From Sternotherus odoratus (Eukaryota > Chordata > Testudines > Kinosternidae), in assembly GCA_032164245.1 (NCBI GenBank), contig JAVMKO010000001.1, positions 12,251,603 through 12,315,602 of the forward strand: DNA of 64,000 bases. The letters run 5' to 3'. This document shows positions 21,051-32,700 of the stretch, piece after piece; position 1 is the stretch's first letter; each line of letters starts with the position of its first letter. The notes beneath the pieces were generated by a model. That model had not been told where the DNA came from and did not search any database. It saw only the letters and a program-made list of their open reading frames with translations. A program made the translations under genes and the position numbers.

Positions 21051-24000
21051 CAGACTTTCACACATTAAATATAATGCATAACTCTTCCATCCCAAATGTT
21101 CAGCATTCTGTGTTGCTGTCTAAAACACTGGAACACCCCCCCACACACACACACACACACACACAGTGATCTGGTTTATATTAAGCAGCGTTTAATGGCT
21201 TTTTGTTGAACTTTATAATGACTTCTGGATATCCATTTAGTTTGGGGCAGATTGTAAATATGCTTTCAAAGTTTTCAAATTTAAGGGTTTAACTATATTC
21301 CCTTTATTAAAAAAATGTGAACATTTTTCAACACAATTACATTTATTCTAACATTTTTCAGTTCAGTTATTATATTTTTCATTAAGAAGATGTGAATGTT
21401 TTACTAGTACTAAGATTGGCAGCATTATGAACAGCTCTAACCACAACATAGTTCCAGTTTTAGACAAGAACAGAATTCTGAACATTTTATACAAACTAGT
21501 TATACACTTCACAGTAATAGACTTAGCTATAAGCAAAGACCACAATGTACTCATCATTTTGTGTCTTCTAATCCATTTTTCCCTAAGATTAGCCAAACTT
21601 AATTAAACAAAACATAAAGCTGTTTTAAAATTCATTGTTACTACTGCACTTTCTATCCCTGCCTTAGACTTTGCCAAAAAAAACCTCAGAAGAGCATAGT
21701 TGGTTCAGGACTTTTTAGTGAGGTAGTTTTTTTTTTTTAAAAAGGAACTCTTATCTGATTTCCTCTCCGTCTCAGCAGTACAAGTTTGAAGATGTGTTCA
21801 TTCCATTCTACAGATTTTCCCAGCTTTCAAAGAAAAGATTTGGTCCCCCACCCACCCACCCTTTGAATTACATACTGGCTAACGACAGAAATCCACTGTC
21901 AATAATGTACCCATATTGAATGTTTCACTACTTTTTCACAAGTTCCAGTAATTGCCTTCTCCAAACATGTTCTAATAGACCCTCTGTTGTGGTCCAAGGA
22001 GTGTCTCCATGATAATTTTGTTTCTAGAGGAAGGTATGAGGGGAATCAGATTATTTAGAGTAGAATGATACTACTTAGCCAATTTTGGGATCAGCAAGCC
22101 ACAGATCACAGAAAATTAATCTAGTCTGAGCATCTCCAGACACATTGCATCTTGGGCTAAGAAGACAAGAAATCCCAGATTGAGAAAAACAGGGAGTCTG
22201 CATAATCCCCATGTAACCTTCTTCAATTTGAGGAGTTCTCTACTGGGATATCAAATATTTTGGCTTCTGCTACCCCGCCATCCAGCTACTCTAAAAGACA
22301 AAAATAAGCTCCTTGAACTCCAGAGACAAGATAAACAACTGAAAATATTAGAAAATATTTGTGTTTACAAACAGGATTGTAAAGCTTGTCTCTTTAGAGC
22401 CAAAAAGGAAGAATCAGACCTCAAAATAGTCTTAAAGGAAGGAAAATTCCAATGTAAAGTTTTTACATAAAAAAGGGTGTTTGATTTAAAACTGTATTTC
22501 CCTGTACTACAGTGACTACAAAGGCAACCTAGGTAAAAAGATGGACTATGTTTTATTACAAACACGTAACTTTTATACCATTTGATAATTGAACTGTTAG
22601 TGTTTAGTAGCTGTATAAGGGTTTCACAAGTCACTAAATAATATTTAATAGTTATTCAACAAAGAGACTGGAGGGAATCAATAGCTCTTAGCAGGTATTT
22701 CCTGGGTGCTAGGGGTTGGTGCCTGACACATTTTCATGAGAAAGGTGCAATTCCTAGAATTTTCAGAAACAATTTTGTACTTCAAAATGTGAAATTAAAA
22801 ATTTCCTAAGCATTGCATTTAAGAAACAGACTTCTTATGGGCATTGGAGTTGCTAAGACCAGATAGCTTGATGATCATGAATGGAAGAAGCTGAGAACAA
22901 CTGAAAAAACTAGAATTTCTAATAGTTAACCAGAATTACAAACTTTTCCTTTATACCACATTTTCAATCGTTCAGCAACAGAAAACTATATTAGCTTTCT
23001 ACCTATAAATTACTTGCTATCTCATGCTTCTCCACATTATGCTTTAAAGTCCAACTCAACAGCTACACAACACACACTGGAACACCATCTCTAGCTTAAA
23101 TACACTAACTCAATTACACTGAAGTCCCCTAGAAATACAGCAGACCAGATTCTAAGGACCACTCATCCTCCTTTGCATTACTTCTCCTGAATGACGCAGC
23201 CATCTCTCTTCTGTTGGGGATTTATTTCCATGGTGTGGGCAAGTCACCAGAAGGCAGATAGCTAATATAATTGGCTTCTACTTCGCCATCCTACCTCCCA
23301 CAGTTCCCAGAATAGAGAGTAGAAAGAGTCCCAGTCCAAGCACATTGTGCTCCAGTTATCATTGGCTGGTGGCCCCCTTGTAAGCCATAGCCATCTGGTG
23401 TGGTTTTGGGCAGCCCTTCGGGCTGCTTTAATCTAAACTGAGAACAGCAGAGAACCAGCCCTATAATCAAGGAGCTGCAACTAGACAGATCACTTGTGAT
23501 CAGCCCTCTCCTGGGTGTGGCTCAGAATCAAGACCTGTTTCTCTAACCTACATCTCACTTTAAAAGTCTCCTTGTTTGAAGCAGTATGGTCTCCACCAAA
23601 TCACTGAGTATATTAGTTTTAAATTACATGCTTCAATCTTGTCAACAGTTTGCTGCAGGTTTAACCAGCTTTCTTCTGCTACAGTTCTGCTTTTGAAAGC
23701 TAACCAACTTAGAGTAGAAAAGTACAAACAGTACAAATGGGAAGCCTCAGGGTGAGATCTGTGAAAAGTATGTGTGTTGCTAAGAAGCTCCCCTGTGACA
23801 ATCCACTCATTGCTTCAAGTTATATTTGAATAAATCTCCTGAAACACAACCGGGCAGTTTTAGATACCTGCCCACTTAGACATTAATCATATCTATGCAG
23901 CACTAAGTACACTAGTTTTAAAAATCCAAGTAAGCAAACACCCATGTTAAATCGCGGTGCTCATATGGATTCTATTAAAAGATTAAAATAGTATTGGGAC

Positions 24001-24130
24001 AGAGAGGAGGAGAAAAGTCCCCCCTACAACATTTTAAGTGCACTTAATAGTCATGCACAATTAGTCTCATGATTTTTACATCTACATGCTGGGATGAGTG
24101 GGAGGTGAGGGAAAGAAGTAGGCTGGGAGA
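21051..24130. other. USP6NL intron 1 segment, unassigned, with (CA)n at about 21142-21165
   Basis: Low-GC intronic sequence. A CA microsatellite lies near 21142-21165. Open frames at 21363-21596 and 22180-22634 overlap on opposite strands and resemble nothing I know. Confidence 0.45.
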
Positions 24131-24164
24131 AGGAAGTGAAGAGGGTTGCCAGAAAACAGAAGTG

Positions 24165-24760
24165 GACCTGTAGGAGAAAATCTACAAGCTCCATTTTGTT
24201 TAGGCACTTTGCCATCTTGTTTCTAAATAGTTATTTGTCCACCATTTTGATGACCTTCTTCTTGAGACAATTGGTGCTTTTTTCCCCTCTAAGGCAGGAA
24301 AAGAGCAAGGGTCACATGATACATGTTCCACCTAGTAACAAGAGAACATAAATGACTGCTGCACCTGAGAGAAGGGGCAGTCCTTCCTGGTGGCAGCGCA
24401 GTGTATGTCCTAGCCAAGACATGGGGATCTACAGAAGATCACAGAAGACAATCCAAACTCCTGTTCCAACTACCTATTCCTGATCAGTTCCTATCTTACC
24501 TGTGTATGAGGACAAGGATGAAGTCCATTTGTCGTGGGTCCATTCCTCTGAACCTGGTGTAGTATCTGTACCTTACCTGTGGTCAACTCCCTTGTCTTGT
24601 GGGTTTTGGACCTTGACTTCACGTCAGTTTGTTAAGCCGACCTGTACCCGAATACCCTTTTGCATACTGTTATTTGGGGATCCTATCAGTTACTGGGTAA
24701 GTCTTTGTTAAATAAATCAAATCTGTTTCATTAGTTAAGCCTGTCTATAGTTTCTCGCCG
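24165..24760 (+). mobile_element. Possible solo LTR-like segment (weak)
   Basis: It begins TGTAGGAGAAAATCTACAAG and contains, near 24710, GTTAAATAAATCAAATC, which could be a poly-A signal of an LTR. Promoter, closing CA end and target duplication were not identified. This is a style-based guess only. Confidence 0.2.
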
Positions 24761-25249
24761 ATGATAAAATGTGGGTTGGGGAAACTAATCTGCTGGGTGG
24801 GGCTTTAAGGTGTGGAAGCTAGGGCATATCCAGTTAACCACTAACAAAATATAAGTAGAGAGTATTCCTGGTCAACAGACCAGGAGAGGTTAAAAATGCA
24901 GCTTATGCTATTGCTTTCTTACTTTCTCCAACCCTACTGCTCAATAGGGAAGTCACGCTCAGCCAGCAAGTTTCGACTACTTCCAGTCCCACTGTTGGGG
25001 GAAGTGGGTAAAAGAAATCAAGCCATCCTGGGAGTTTCCCGGACAGCACTGGAATGCAGTTATCAGAGGGTATCTTATGCTCTTTGGGCCTAAAGAGACC
25101 ACCCCAAGTTTATGGAACATGTCAGAATAACCAAGGAGACTGGATTTTTTGCACCAATTTAACAAAATCGGCGCAGACCCTTAGGTATTAATAGTTTTAA
25201 ACTGGTATATCAATGCACACTAAACAGATACAAACAATTTAAAGCAGTA

Positions 25250-25760
25250 CAAAGTGTCACACATCAGGACAAATGCACCTATATTCCCCGAGTCTATAGC
25301 CTAGCAAGGGCACCCACTCCAGGCTTCTGTTTGGCTGTCTTGGGTGTAGACATGTGTCTCTCTCCCTTCAAACCAGGGTGTTTCCAGGCTGCACAATCCC
25401 CTACTAAATTGTGAAATCCCCAGCAAAAGAGAGGTTTGCCTATGCAGGCTTCTTTTGCCTTCTCTTCAGAGATAGCAAACAGTGCAACTGCCTCAGGTAT
25501 AAACTACCATACAGCTTTTTTAAGCAAGCACATTTTATTCCTAAGGTAACGGTCTTACAGAGAAAACATATTAAAAACAATAAAACCTACACACATACTA
25601 ATAAGCTTACCAGAGATTACCCTTTAAATTCAACCTGAGCTCTGACAGGTGAGCAGTCTTTGAAAATGCCACACAAAGATGTTCCTGTAGTTTCAGATTC
25701 ATGACATCCTTTTGCCCATAACGAGAATCCCTATTTATCAAGTTTGGGTCTTTGGAAAGA
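25250..25760 (-). mobile_element. Possible LTR-like segment, minus orientation (weak)
   Basis: Contains ACATTTTATTCCTAAGGTAA (a reversed AATAAA signal) and a text style similar to the 38.1-40.1 kb region. No boundaries or target duplication found. Confidence 0.2.
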
Positions 25761-26369
25761 CTGTAAATAGGTAATCAACCCGACAATGGAGCAACTTCAA
25801 AGGGAAATTCCTAGGAAAAACCCTTCACAAATTGCCTCAAGCAGTCCTTCCTACAGATTACATTGTAACTTCTCTAAGAGATGTGACTATACAATTCCAC
25901 GACAACAACAAAATCGCAGTTTTAATACAGTGGACCTCATAGTTATTAAACTTAATCCCATAAGGTTTGCAAAGGATAATGCAGTACAAGTCATATCTGC
26001 CACAAAGCATCTCCACAATTTAGATAAGTCAATACCAAAAAGGTGTATAGATAAGCCCTGAAGAATTAATTTCTGTTTATACACTGACCAGATTCAACAG
26101 TGGCAGGACAGACTTTCCCATTCCACTTCGCCCAGGTGCCTGAAGTGTGACCTAGAAGGATCAGCTCATGCACTACATTCTTCCTTTCTAATTGATGGTC
26201 CAAGACCTAGAAAATATTTGCTTGTCTTCAAAGCTCTTCAGGGGTCTTTCAGGGTTTTTATAGGACAGGTATTTATGATAAAATGGACTGAATGCCATGT
26301 CATTCTAATCATCTTATTTTTTCCACCACCTTCAATATCACTTCAAATTTTGGATTTTAATAATTTATA
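25761..26369. other. USP6NL intron 1 segment, nothing recognised
   Basis: No clear repeat boundary, exon or RNA gene. Confidence 0.4.
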
Positions 26370-26633
26370 CAGTAGACTCTCTATTACCCAGGATGATAGA
26401 GAAAAAATGAATTCTGGTTAATAAAATCCGGGATAATCACCATCCATAGGAAATATGGGAAGAGGGGGTTGGTTCACCAGCCACCCTGCGCCAGGGGGAG
26501 GGGGTGTTGGTTCACTGCCTGCCCTGCACCCTGTGGGGGGGGGGGTGTGCTGGGGGCGGCAGCAAAGCCAGAGTTGACCCTACGAGTTGCACATATATTT
26601 GTTTTGACATCCTGGTTAATCGAGAGTCTACTG
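26370..26633. mobile_element. Tigger-like MITE, copy A (264 bp)
   Basis: The ends are CAGTAGACTCTCTATTACCC and, reversed, CAGTAGACTCTCGATTAACC, with TA on each side (26368-26369 and 26634-26635). The interior reads GATAATCACCATCCATAGG, then a GC-rich stretch with GGTTGGTTCACCAGCC. The same family occurs at 27110, 27623 and 37013. Confidence 0.85.
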
Positions 26634-27109
26634 TATTATTTATTTGGATTTTAAAATCCACCTATTCATATAACTAGGCATATCTCGCCAGCTGCATTTT
26701 GACAATCTATTGGAGGCAGCTGGTACAATAAAAAGTTACGCTCACATCCTGCACAGGTAGATAATGTTTTTACTTCACGGTCCAAAAGACACAGAAGATT
26801 TTCATCTTAAGGCCAAAAGACCAAAAACATCAAAACACTTGATCATGGCATCTGATAGGCCAAGAGACTACACTTGGCCATAGCTCCAAGAAGCTGAGAA
26901 GCAATATTTCTAAGCTCCACCAGAGTACAGAAAAAAAGCAGCAGAAAGCAAAAGGAAAAGAAAAATGAGACACAAACTACATAAATGAATCTGAGCTCTG
27001 GACAAAAGGAACACACTCATGTTAAGTGTAGATTGCACCCTCATATCTACAAGCAATATGTACTGTATGATACAAGAACACTTATAATTCAGTTAATTCC
27101 TATGCTGTA
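26634..27109. other. USP6NL intron 1 segment between two MITE copies
   Basis: AT-rich, nothing recognised. Confidence 0.4.
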
Positions 27110-27397
27110 CAGTAGACTCTCGATTATCCAGGATGATAGGGAAAAAAATAATTCTGGTTAATAAAAACCTGGATAATCACCATCCATAGGAAATATGGGG
27201 AGTGGGGGTTGGTTCACCAGCCACCCAGCGCCAGGGGGAGAGGGTGTTGGTTCACTGGCTGCCCTGTGTCCTGGTGGGGTTTTTTGTGTGCGCGCTTGGG
27301 GCAGCAGCAAAGCCAGAGCCGGCCCTGCGAGTTGCGCATATTTTATTTTTTTTGACATCCTGGTTAATCCACATCCTATATAATAGAGAGTCTACTG
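27110..27397. mobile_element. Tigger-like MITE, copy B (288 bp)
   Basis: The ends are CAGTAGACTCTCGATTATCC and, reversed, CAGTAGACTCTCTATTATAT, with TA at 27108-27109 and 27398-27399. It has the same orientation as copy A, whose end lies about 475 bp to the left. A short duplication-like change is present near the right end (CACATCCTATATAATAGAG). Confidence 0.85.
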
Positions 27398-27622
27398 TAT
27401 TGAAAATATTTTATAAAATCTGGTTTAAATTTAAGAAGTTCCTCAGTAGTTTGTTCAGTTGTGATGTCCATGTTACACTACGTTCACTGACAGGGATCAA
27501 AATATTTCATTGCATTTTTTCACTTGATCATTTATCATAAAATTATAAACAGTATGATATCTTAACTCTACCATTGCAACCTTGACAATGTCTGTAATTC
27601 TCTTCCCTCAGGAATGTCAATA

Positions 27623-27754
27623 CAGTAGATTCTCGATTATCCAGGATTGGATTAACCAGGATGTGGAATAACCAGGATGTCAAAAAAAAAAAAAATGCGC
27701 AACTCGTAGGGCCAACTCTGGCTTTGCTGCCACCCCCAGCACATGTACATACAT

Positions 27755-27807
<53 letters not shown>

Positions 27808-27974
27808 ACCAGGGTGCAGGGCAGCCAGTGAACCAACATCCCCTCCCCCCCGGCACAGGGTGGCTGATGAACCAATCCCCTCTTCCCATATTTCCTATGG
27901 ATGGTAATTATCCGGGATTTTATTAACCAGAATTATTTTTTTCATTATCATCCTGAATAATCGAGAGTATACCG
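27623..27974. mobile_element. Tigger-like MITE, copy C (352 bp), inverted, with (CA)n expansion
   Basis: The ends are CAGTAGATTCTCGATTATCC and, reversed, CGGTATACTCTCGATTATTC, with TA at 27621-27622 and 27975-27976. It is oriented opposite to copies A and B. A CA microsatellite of about 46 bp at 27761-27806 lies where copy B has only short GTGTG, which accounts for the larger size. Confidence 0.85.
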
Positions 27975-28059
27975 TACTTGGAACTTATATTGGCACTAAA
28001 ATGAAGAGATAGCAAAATCCAATGTGAAGAACATGGGAGATATCTGTGTTTTTATGAAT

Positions 28060-28560
28060 ATTTTCTCTCTCTCTGTTTGCTTATTGTGGTGTGGCTGGTT
28101 CCACAGAATGCCATGGGTTAATTTTCTGATCCACACGTGTATTCAGGAACCAGGCAATTGACAGTGCTCAAATGGATAGTACAGTAAATCCACAGTTGAA
28201 GATCTACCTGCAACCACCCTAGAGAGGTGCATAAACCAGATTGACCAGATACAGGAGCTCTACAATGAACAAAAGGACTCTGAAAACAAAGACCTTTGGA
28301 CTAGGGCAGAGACACTTACTGAGGATCAGACTAAGTGGCAGAAGCTCCAAGGGCTATTGCCAGTTTCACTCAGCTCTCAAATATGGAGGGATGCCTGGAA
28401 AGAGGCGAGCCTATCTAAATATGCAAGAAAAGACTAAGGTTTCAGTAATAGAATAAGCTGTTTTAACCCTTTTCCTCACTTTTTGCTATATTCCTAAGGA
28501 TAAATAAATACTTTGTTCTGAACTAGCAGTTTTCTGTCACTCCCCTTCTCTACTGCTCAC
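28060..28560 (+). other. Unclassified, possibly retroelement-derived stretch
   Basis: It carries a partly open frame (28241-28456) and an AGGATAAATAAATACTTTG poly-A-like signal at about 28497, as in LTRs or 3' ends of retrotranscripts. No boundaries, no target duplication and no recognisable protein. I cannot name it. Confidence 0.2.
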
Positions 28561-29416
28561 AGGCTCCCAAAAGAAAGCCTATAGCAGGGCCAAAACCCAG
28601 CTGGATTTGCTGAGGACAGAGTTAGTAAGCGGGGTACTGTAATCTGGTGATTCAGACTGAGTGGAGATGAATTGCATGATTCCACCTTGAGAGAAATACA
28701 AGTGCAGGCCTGACATTGGAAGGGGTGCTTATGAGGAGACAGAGAGAGAGAGGTCAAAAGATAAAGCTCAACCTGAACCATAACAATCTTTCTAATCTTT
28801 ATTCTTTCATGCTGAAGATTCAGAGGGGAAAAAAAGATTGTTGAATGCGTTCTGCTCTTCAATCTTCACTACCAGAAACTAAAACAACCACATAATTTAT
28901 GGGGTGGAGGGAGGAATTACAATATTTCACTTTGAAAAGAGAGTTTTCTTTGAACCTTACCACTGAATACATTCTCTTCAGTGTACACTAAAATCCAAGC
29001 TTAGCTATCTTCCCTTTGACCTGAAATCTTTTTAATAATATAGCCAAGGTCTCTCTCTGAGGGAGGTAACTATAAAGCAGTAAGGGTGCTTCCCTCAACT
29101 TCATAAACACATTAAATATACCTGGCTCCTGGAAAAGACAGGATAAGATTGAACATGCCATACGTTTCCATAATTATGGGATGTTGAAAGGCTACAAATT
29201 CAGTGCACATCTAACAAATTACTTTTCAACAATGTTTGCTTGTCACCAAGTCAAAGTTAATAGCTACCATTTTATTTACACAAGCAGGACAAAAACTGGG
29301 TACATGGCCAGCTAACACGTGAAAACTACAAACCATTTCATTTCAAAGCTACAATTTGACCCTTTTCCACAAGGATTTGAAAATGTGCTAGCTAGGAAAT
29401 AAATATGGACTATAAA
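28561..29416. other. USP6NL intron 1 segment, nothing recognised
   Basis: AT-rich intronic DNA without recognised repeats. Confidence 0.4.
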
Positions 29417-29709
29417 TTGGGCCCTATCAAATTCGTGGACATGAAAAACATGTTGTGGACTGTGAAATCTGGCGATTGTAGGGGGGTCCTGATACTGACA
29501 CCCTTACTTGTGCGCTGCCTTCAGAGCTGGGAGGCCAGAGAGCCAGGCCAGGCACCCAGCTCTGAAGGCAGTGCTGCGGCCAACAGCAGTACAGAAGCGA
29601 GGGTGACATAATATGGGCAGGGTAGGGCTCGCCTTACGAGTGGGTGATGAGGAGGAACACTCAGGGTACCATGGTCGGGGGTAGAGGATGTGCGCTGTGG
29701 CCACCCAAA

Positions 29710-29753
<44 letters not shown>

Positions 29754-30222
29754 CAGCCCAAGGGTCTCTAACCCCCAAGCACTGGGGCCAACCCAGCTGG
29801 GGGCTCCTATGGTGCGTTAGGCTGCAGCTGCTAATCCCAGCCAGGCTGCGGAGGGACAGGGACTCCCTCTTCTCCTGAATGGAAGAGGTCAGACCCACCT
29901 TCGCCAGCAGTACAGAAGTAAGATTGGCAATACCATACCATGCCACCCTCACTTCTGTGCTGCTGCTTCTGGTAGCACTGCCTTCAGAGCTGGGCTCAAG
30001 CCAGCCACCCAGCTCTGAAGGCAGTGCCACCCACCAGCAACAGCCTTGTCTCACACACACACACACACACACACACCCCTCTACCTCTTTTGGGTCAGGA
30101 CCTCCACAGTTACGACACCATGAAATTTCAGATTTAAATATCTGAAACTATGAAATTTCAGATATTAAAAATCCTATGACCATTAAATTTACCAGACTGG
30201 ACCATGAATTTGATAGACCCCA
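29417..30222. mobile_element. Palindromic DNA element, third copy, with two (CA)n tracts
   Basis: The left end TTGGGCCCTATCAAATTCGT and the right end (reversed) TTGGGGTCTATCAAATTCAT are inverted repeats. The family words CATGAAAAACATGTTGTGG, TGCCTTCAGAGCTGGG (three times, both orientations) and AGATTTAAATATCT are present. CA microsatellites occupy about 29713-29751 and 30051-30076. Flanks ACTATAAA and TTATAAAA could be a worn 8-bp duplication. Open frames here are repeat by-products. Confidence 0.7.
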
Positions 30223-30619
30223 ATTATAAAAGTCAGTGGCAAAAATTCTCAGTTCACAAACCCACCAAGCTGTGTGGGAGCATGCTACACTAGAAACTGC
30301 AGACAAACGGCAGGTTTACATAGCCCAGCAGCTGACTTTATGACAACAGCACTGTCGAAAGTGTATATATTATAGTGATGTGTGCTATAAATAACTGCTA
30401 ATAGAATAAAAAAAAAAGATAGGTTATTTAACATTGAGTCCCTCTCCAAAACTGAATGCTAAGAAGTTTCTGTGAAAATATGATTCAACTCCTGGGCAAT
30501 GCTGTTATACTGCCTTTATTAAAACAACTCCCAGTCTATTAAAACAACTCCCAACCTGTTATTCTATCTGCAAGTGTCAGCTGAGGAGATGTTTTACTGA
30601 ACCACTGGTTTTGTAAAGC

Positions 30620-31520
30620 AGCTTGTAGGGGGCCTGGGTGGCCTCCCTCCGAGCCAGAGGGGAAATAGTGGGCGGGGTCAGCCTGAGTGGGCGGGGTCAG
30701 GCCATACTTGCTCCACCCCCAAGAAGGGGAAAGGGGGGAACAGGAAGTATAAAGGGCAGGGGCCCTAGCTCAGTCAGGGCAGCACTTGGGAGGGAGCAGA
30801 CACAGACCGCTGGCTGCTCCCTCCACACATTGCTGCCCAGCCAGGGGAGGCCCTGGACCAAGGGAACCCTGGTCTACGGGAAGGACTGGGGTTTCCAGAC
30901 CTGCCTGCCGCAGAGTACCTTGAGGGCCTGCCGGTGCCCATCCGTGACCCATGCCTGCCCGAGGCGGACGCTGAGGGGGAACTGGAGCTGCCTGCAGCAG
31001 AGTACTCCGGGGGACTGCCAGAGCCCAACAGTGACCCTTGGCTGACAGAGGCGGACGCTGAAGGGGAACCGGAGCTGCCCTCGGTGGACAACCCTGACTC
31101 CTGCTGGTGCCCCCTCACCTATGAGGTGCACCCCCAGACTCCCTGCCGGAGGGGCGCGCTACAGACTCTCGCCGGCACTCCCCTGCCGGAGGGGCGCGCT
31201 ACAGACTCTCGCCGGCACTCCCCTGCCGGAGGGGCGCGCTACAGACTCTCGCCGGCACTCCCCTGCCGGAGGGGCGCCCTATAAGCTCTTGCTGGCGCTC
31301 CCCTGCCTGAGGGGCCTGCCATGGACGCTAGCCAGCCCACCTCCCAATTCTAATTCCCCTGTGACTGGGATGTGCGACCAAGGCCTTGCAGCGAGGCAGT
31401 AGCTCCTCACCGGCCCCCAGCAGCTTGGAGAACCTACTGACCCTTGTTTTAAAAAAAAAAAAAAAAAAAGCATTTTTATTCATTGTGTTTTTGTTCTATT
31501 AAAGTAAAAACATTAAAGAA
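30620..31520 (+). mobile_element. Unclassified retroelement-like block with TATA box and tandem repeats
   Basis: The block opens near TGTAGGGGGCCTGGGTGGCC, has a TATA-like AAGTATAAAGGGCAGG at about 30746, then a plus-strand frame open from about 30780 to the stop at 31284. That frame carries a 29-residue (87-bp) repeat seen as LPAAEYLEGLPVPIRDP and LPAAEYSGGLPEPNSDPW, each followed by L(P/T)EADAEGE(L/P)E. It runs into a 40-bp tandem array at 31141-31340. An A run (31450-31468) and ATTAAAG/AATAAAG words follow. The architecture resembles an LTR or short retrotransposon, but I could not place it in a family. Confidence 0.45.
31141..31340 (+). repeat. 40-bp tandem repeat, about five units
   Basis: The unit begins CCCTGCCGGAGGGGCGCGCT. 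Units at 31141, 31181 and 31221 are identical. The fourth (31261) and fifth (31301) diverge progressively. The identity of the first three suggests recent amplification. Confidence 0.9.
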
Positions 31521-32645
31521 TAAAGACCTAAAGTACATGGACCTGCAGTTAAACTAGTCAGATTCTAATAGATATTAGGCTTTGATGAGTGCGTAAAACA
31601 AGACTGTTACACTATCATAAAATTATCCAGATCTGTCGTGATGAGCTAGCTATGAACTAACACAACATAAATGTAGCCATACAAGTCAAAACTGCCTTTT
31701 AGAGGTATTCACTGGGCAGACCTCAGTGCTATAGTTCACTTCCAATACTACAAAATGAACCCAGATGCACAAAATTTTGCGGAGTCAATGACCTATATAA
31801 TTACTTTGTCGTAAAATGGCTGCACATTCTAAGCTCTGAAAAGCAGAAAACTGATTATTTATAAGTTCTGTTTAAGTGCCAAAAAAACACCACATGTGAA
31901 AGATACAACAGAGAAGAGAGATGGGAAATGAGAAAAAAAGCAGCAGTGTTAAAAATTATGGAAATAAAGCCTGAGACGTTGAGGTACTGAAACAGCTTGA
32001 CACAATAAGATTTCAATTTAAAAAGTTAAGTCATGTACTGGAGAAAGAGAGAACTGTGACAAGACAATAAGGTACCAAAATAATTAAAAGTATAACTTTA
32101 TATATCTATAAAGTGGATGATAGACACCAAATTAGACATTTGGGCCTGTGTATTATTGAATTGCTCTGGTATCCTACTGTCTTCTCATAGAACTAATTCT
32201 ATCAAATATTGGGCCTGATTCTCCAATACCTTGCAGCCATTTAGTCATCCCAAAACCCTTCCTGTTCCCCAATCCTCCCATGCCCCCCTGGATCCCACCC
32301 GTGCCCAAACCCCACCCCTCTTAGTTAACCAGCATTTTTCACTTACCAGCACTCACCATTCCCTCAACATGCTGGATAAAAAGTTTTTACTGTACTATGA
32401 ATACACAATCATCAATCCTACCCACAAAAAAAAAGCTGATGTATTTAAAAGAATGACCTGCTGCAGGAGCAGGTATACTATCTCATAATAGGTCTCAATT
32501 TCAATCCTCTGGAACTCCATAGATGAGACCACTGGTGGAGAAGGAACAGTTACATATCACAAATTCCATCTGAACAAGAGAACTCAAGCCATATCTAGGT
32601 ATTCCTGAGCACACCTGAAATCCAGTGGAGGTAAGGCAGGAGTAT
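31521..32645. other. USP6NL intron 1 segment, nothing recognised
   Basis: AT-rich intronic DNA without recognised repeats. Confidence 0.4.
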
Positions 32646-32649
32646 TTAG

Positions 32650-32700
32650 ACTCAGACTTTAAGGCCAGAAGGGACCATCATGATCCTCTCGTCTCCGAGT
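32650..32700 (-). mobile_element. CR1 LINE 3' end, short fragment
   Basis: ACTTTAAGGCCAGAAGGGAC and CATCATGATCCTCTCGTCT are the usual reversed 3' tail words of turtle/bird CR1. It is cut off by the next element at about 32701. Confidence 0.6.

Noticed and set aside
27680..27889. Small frame with Val-Cys repeats
   Set aside because: Translation of the CA microsatellite in Tigger-like copy C.
29504..30145. Open frames containing long Cys-Val or Thr-His runs
   Set aside because: Translations of CA/TG microsatellites in the palindromic element.
31141..31340. Possible CRISPR-like array
   Set aside because: Contiguous 40-bp tandem units without spacers in a vertebrate genome.
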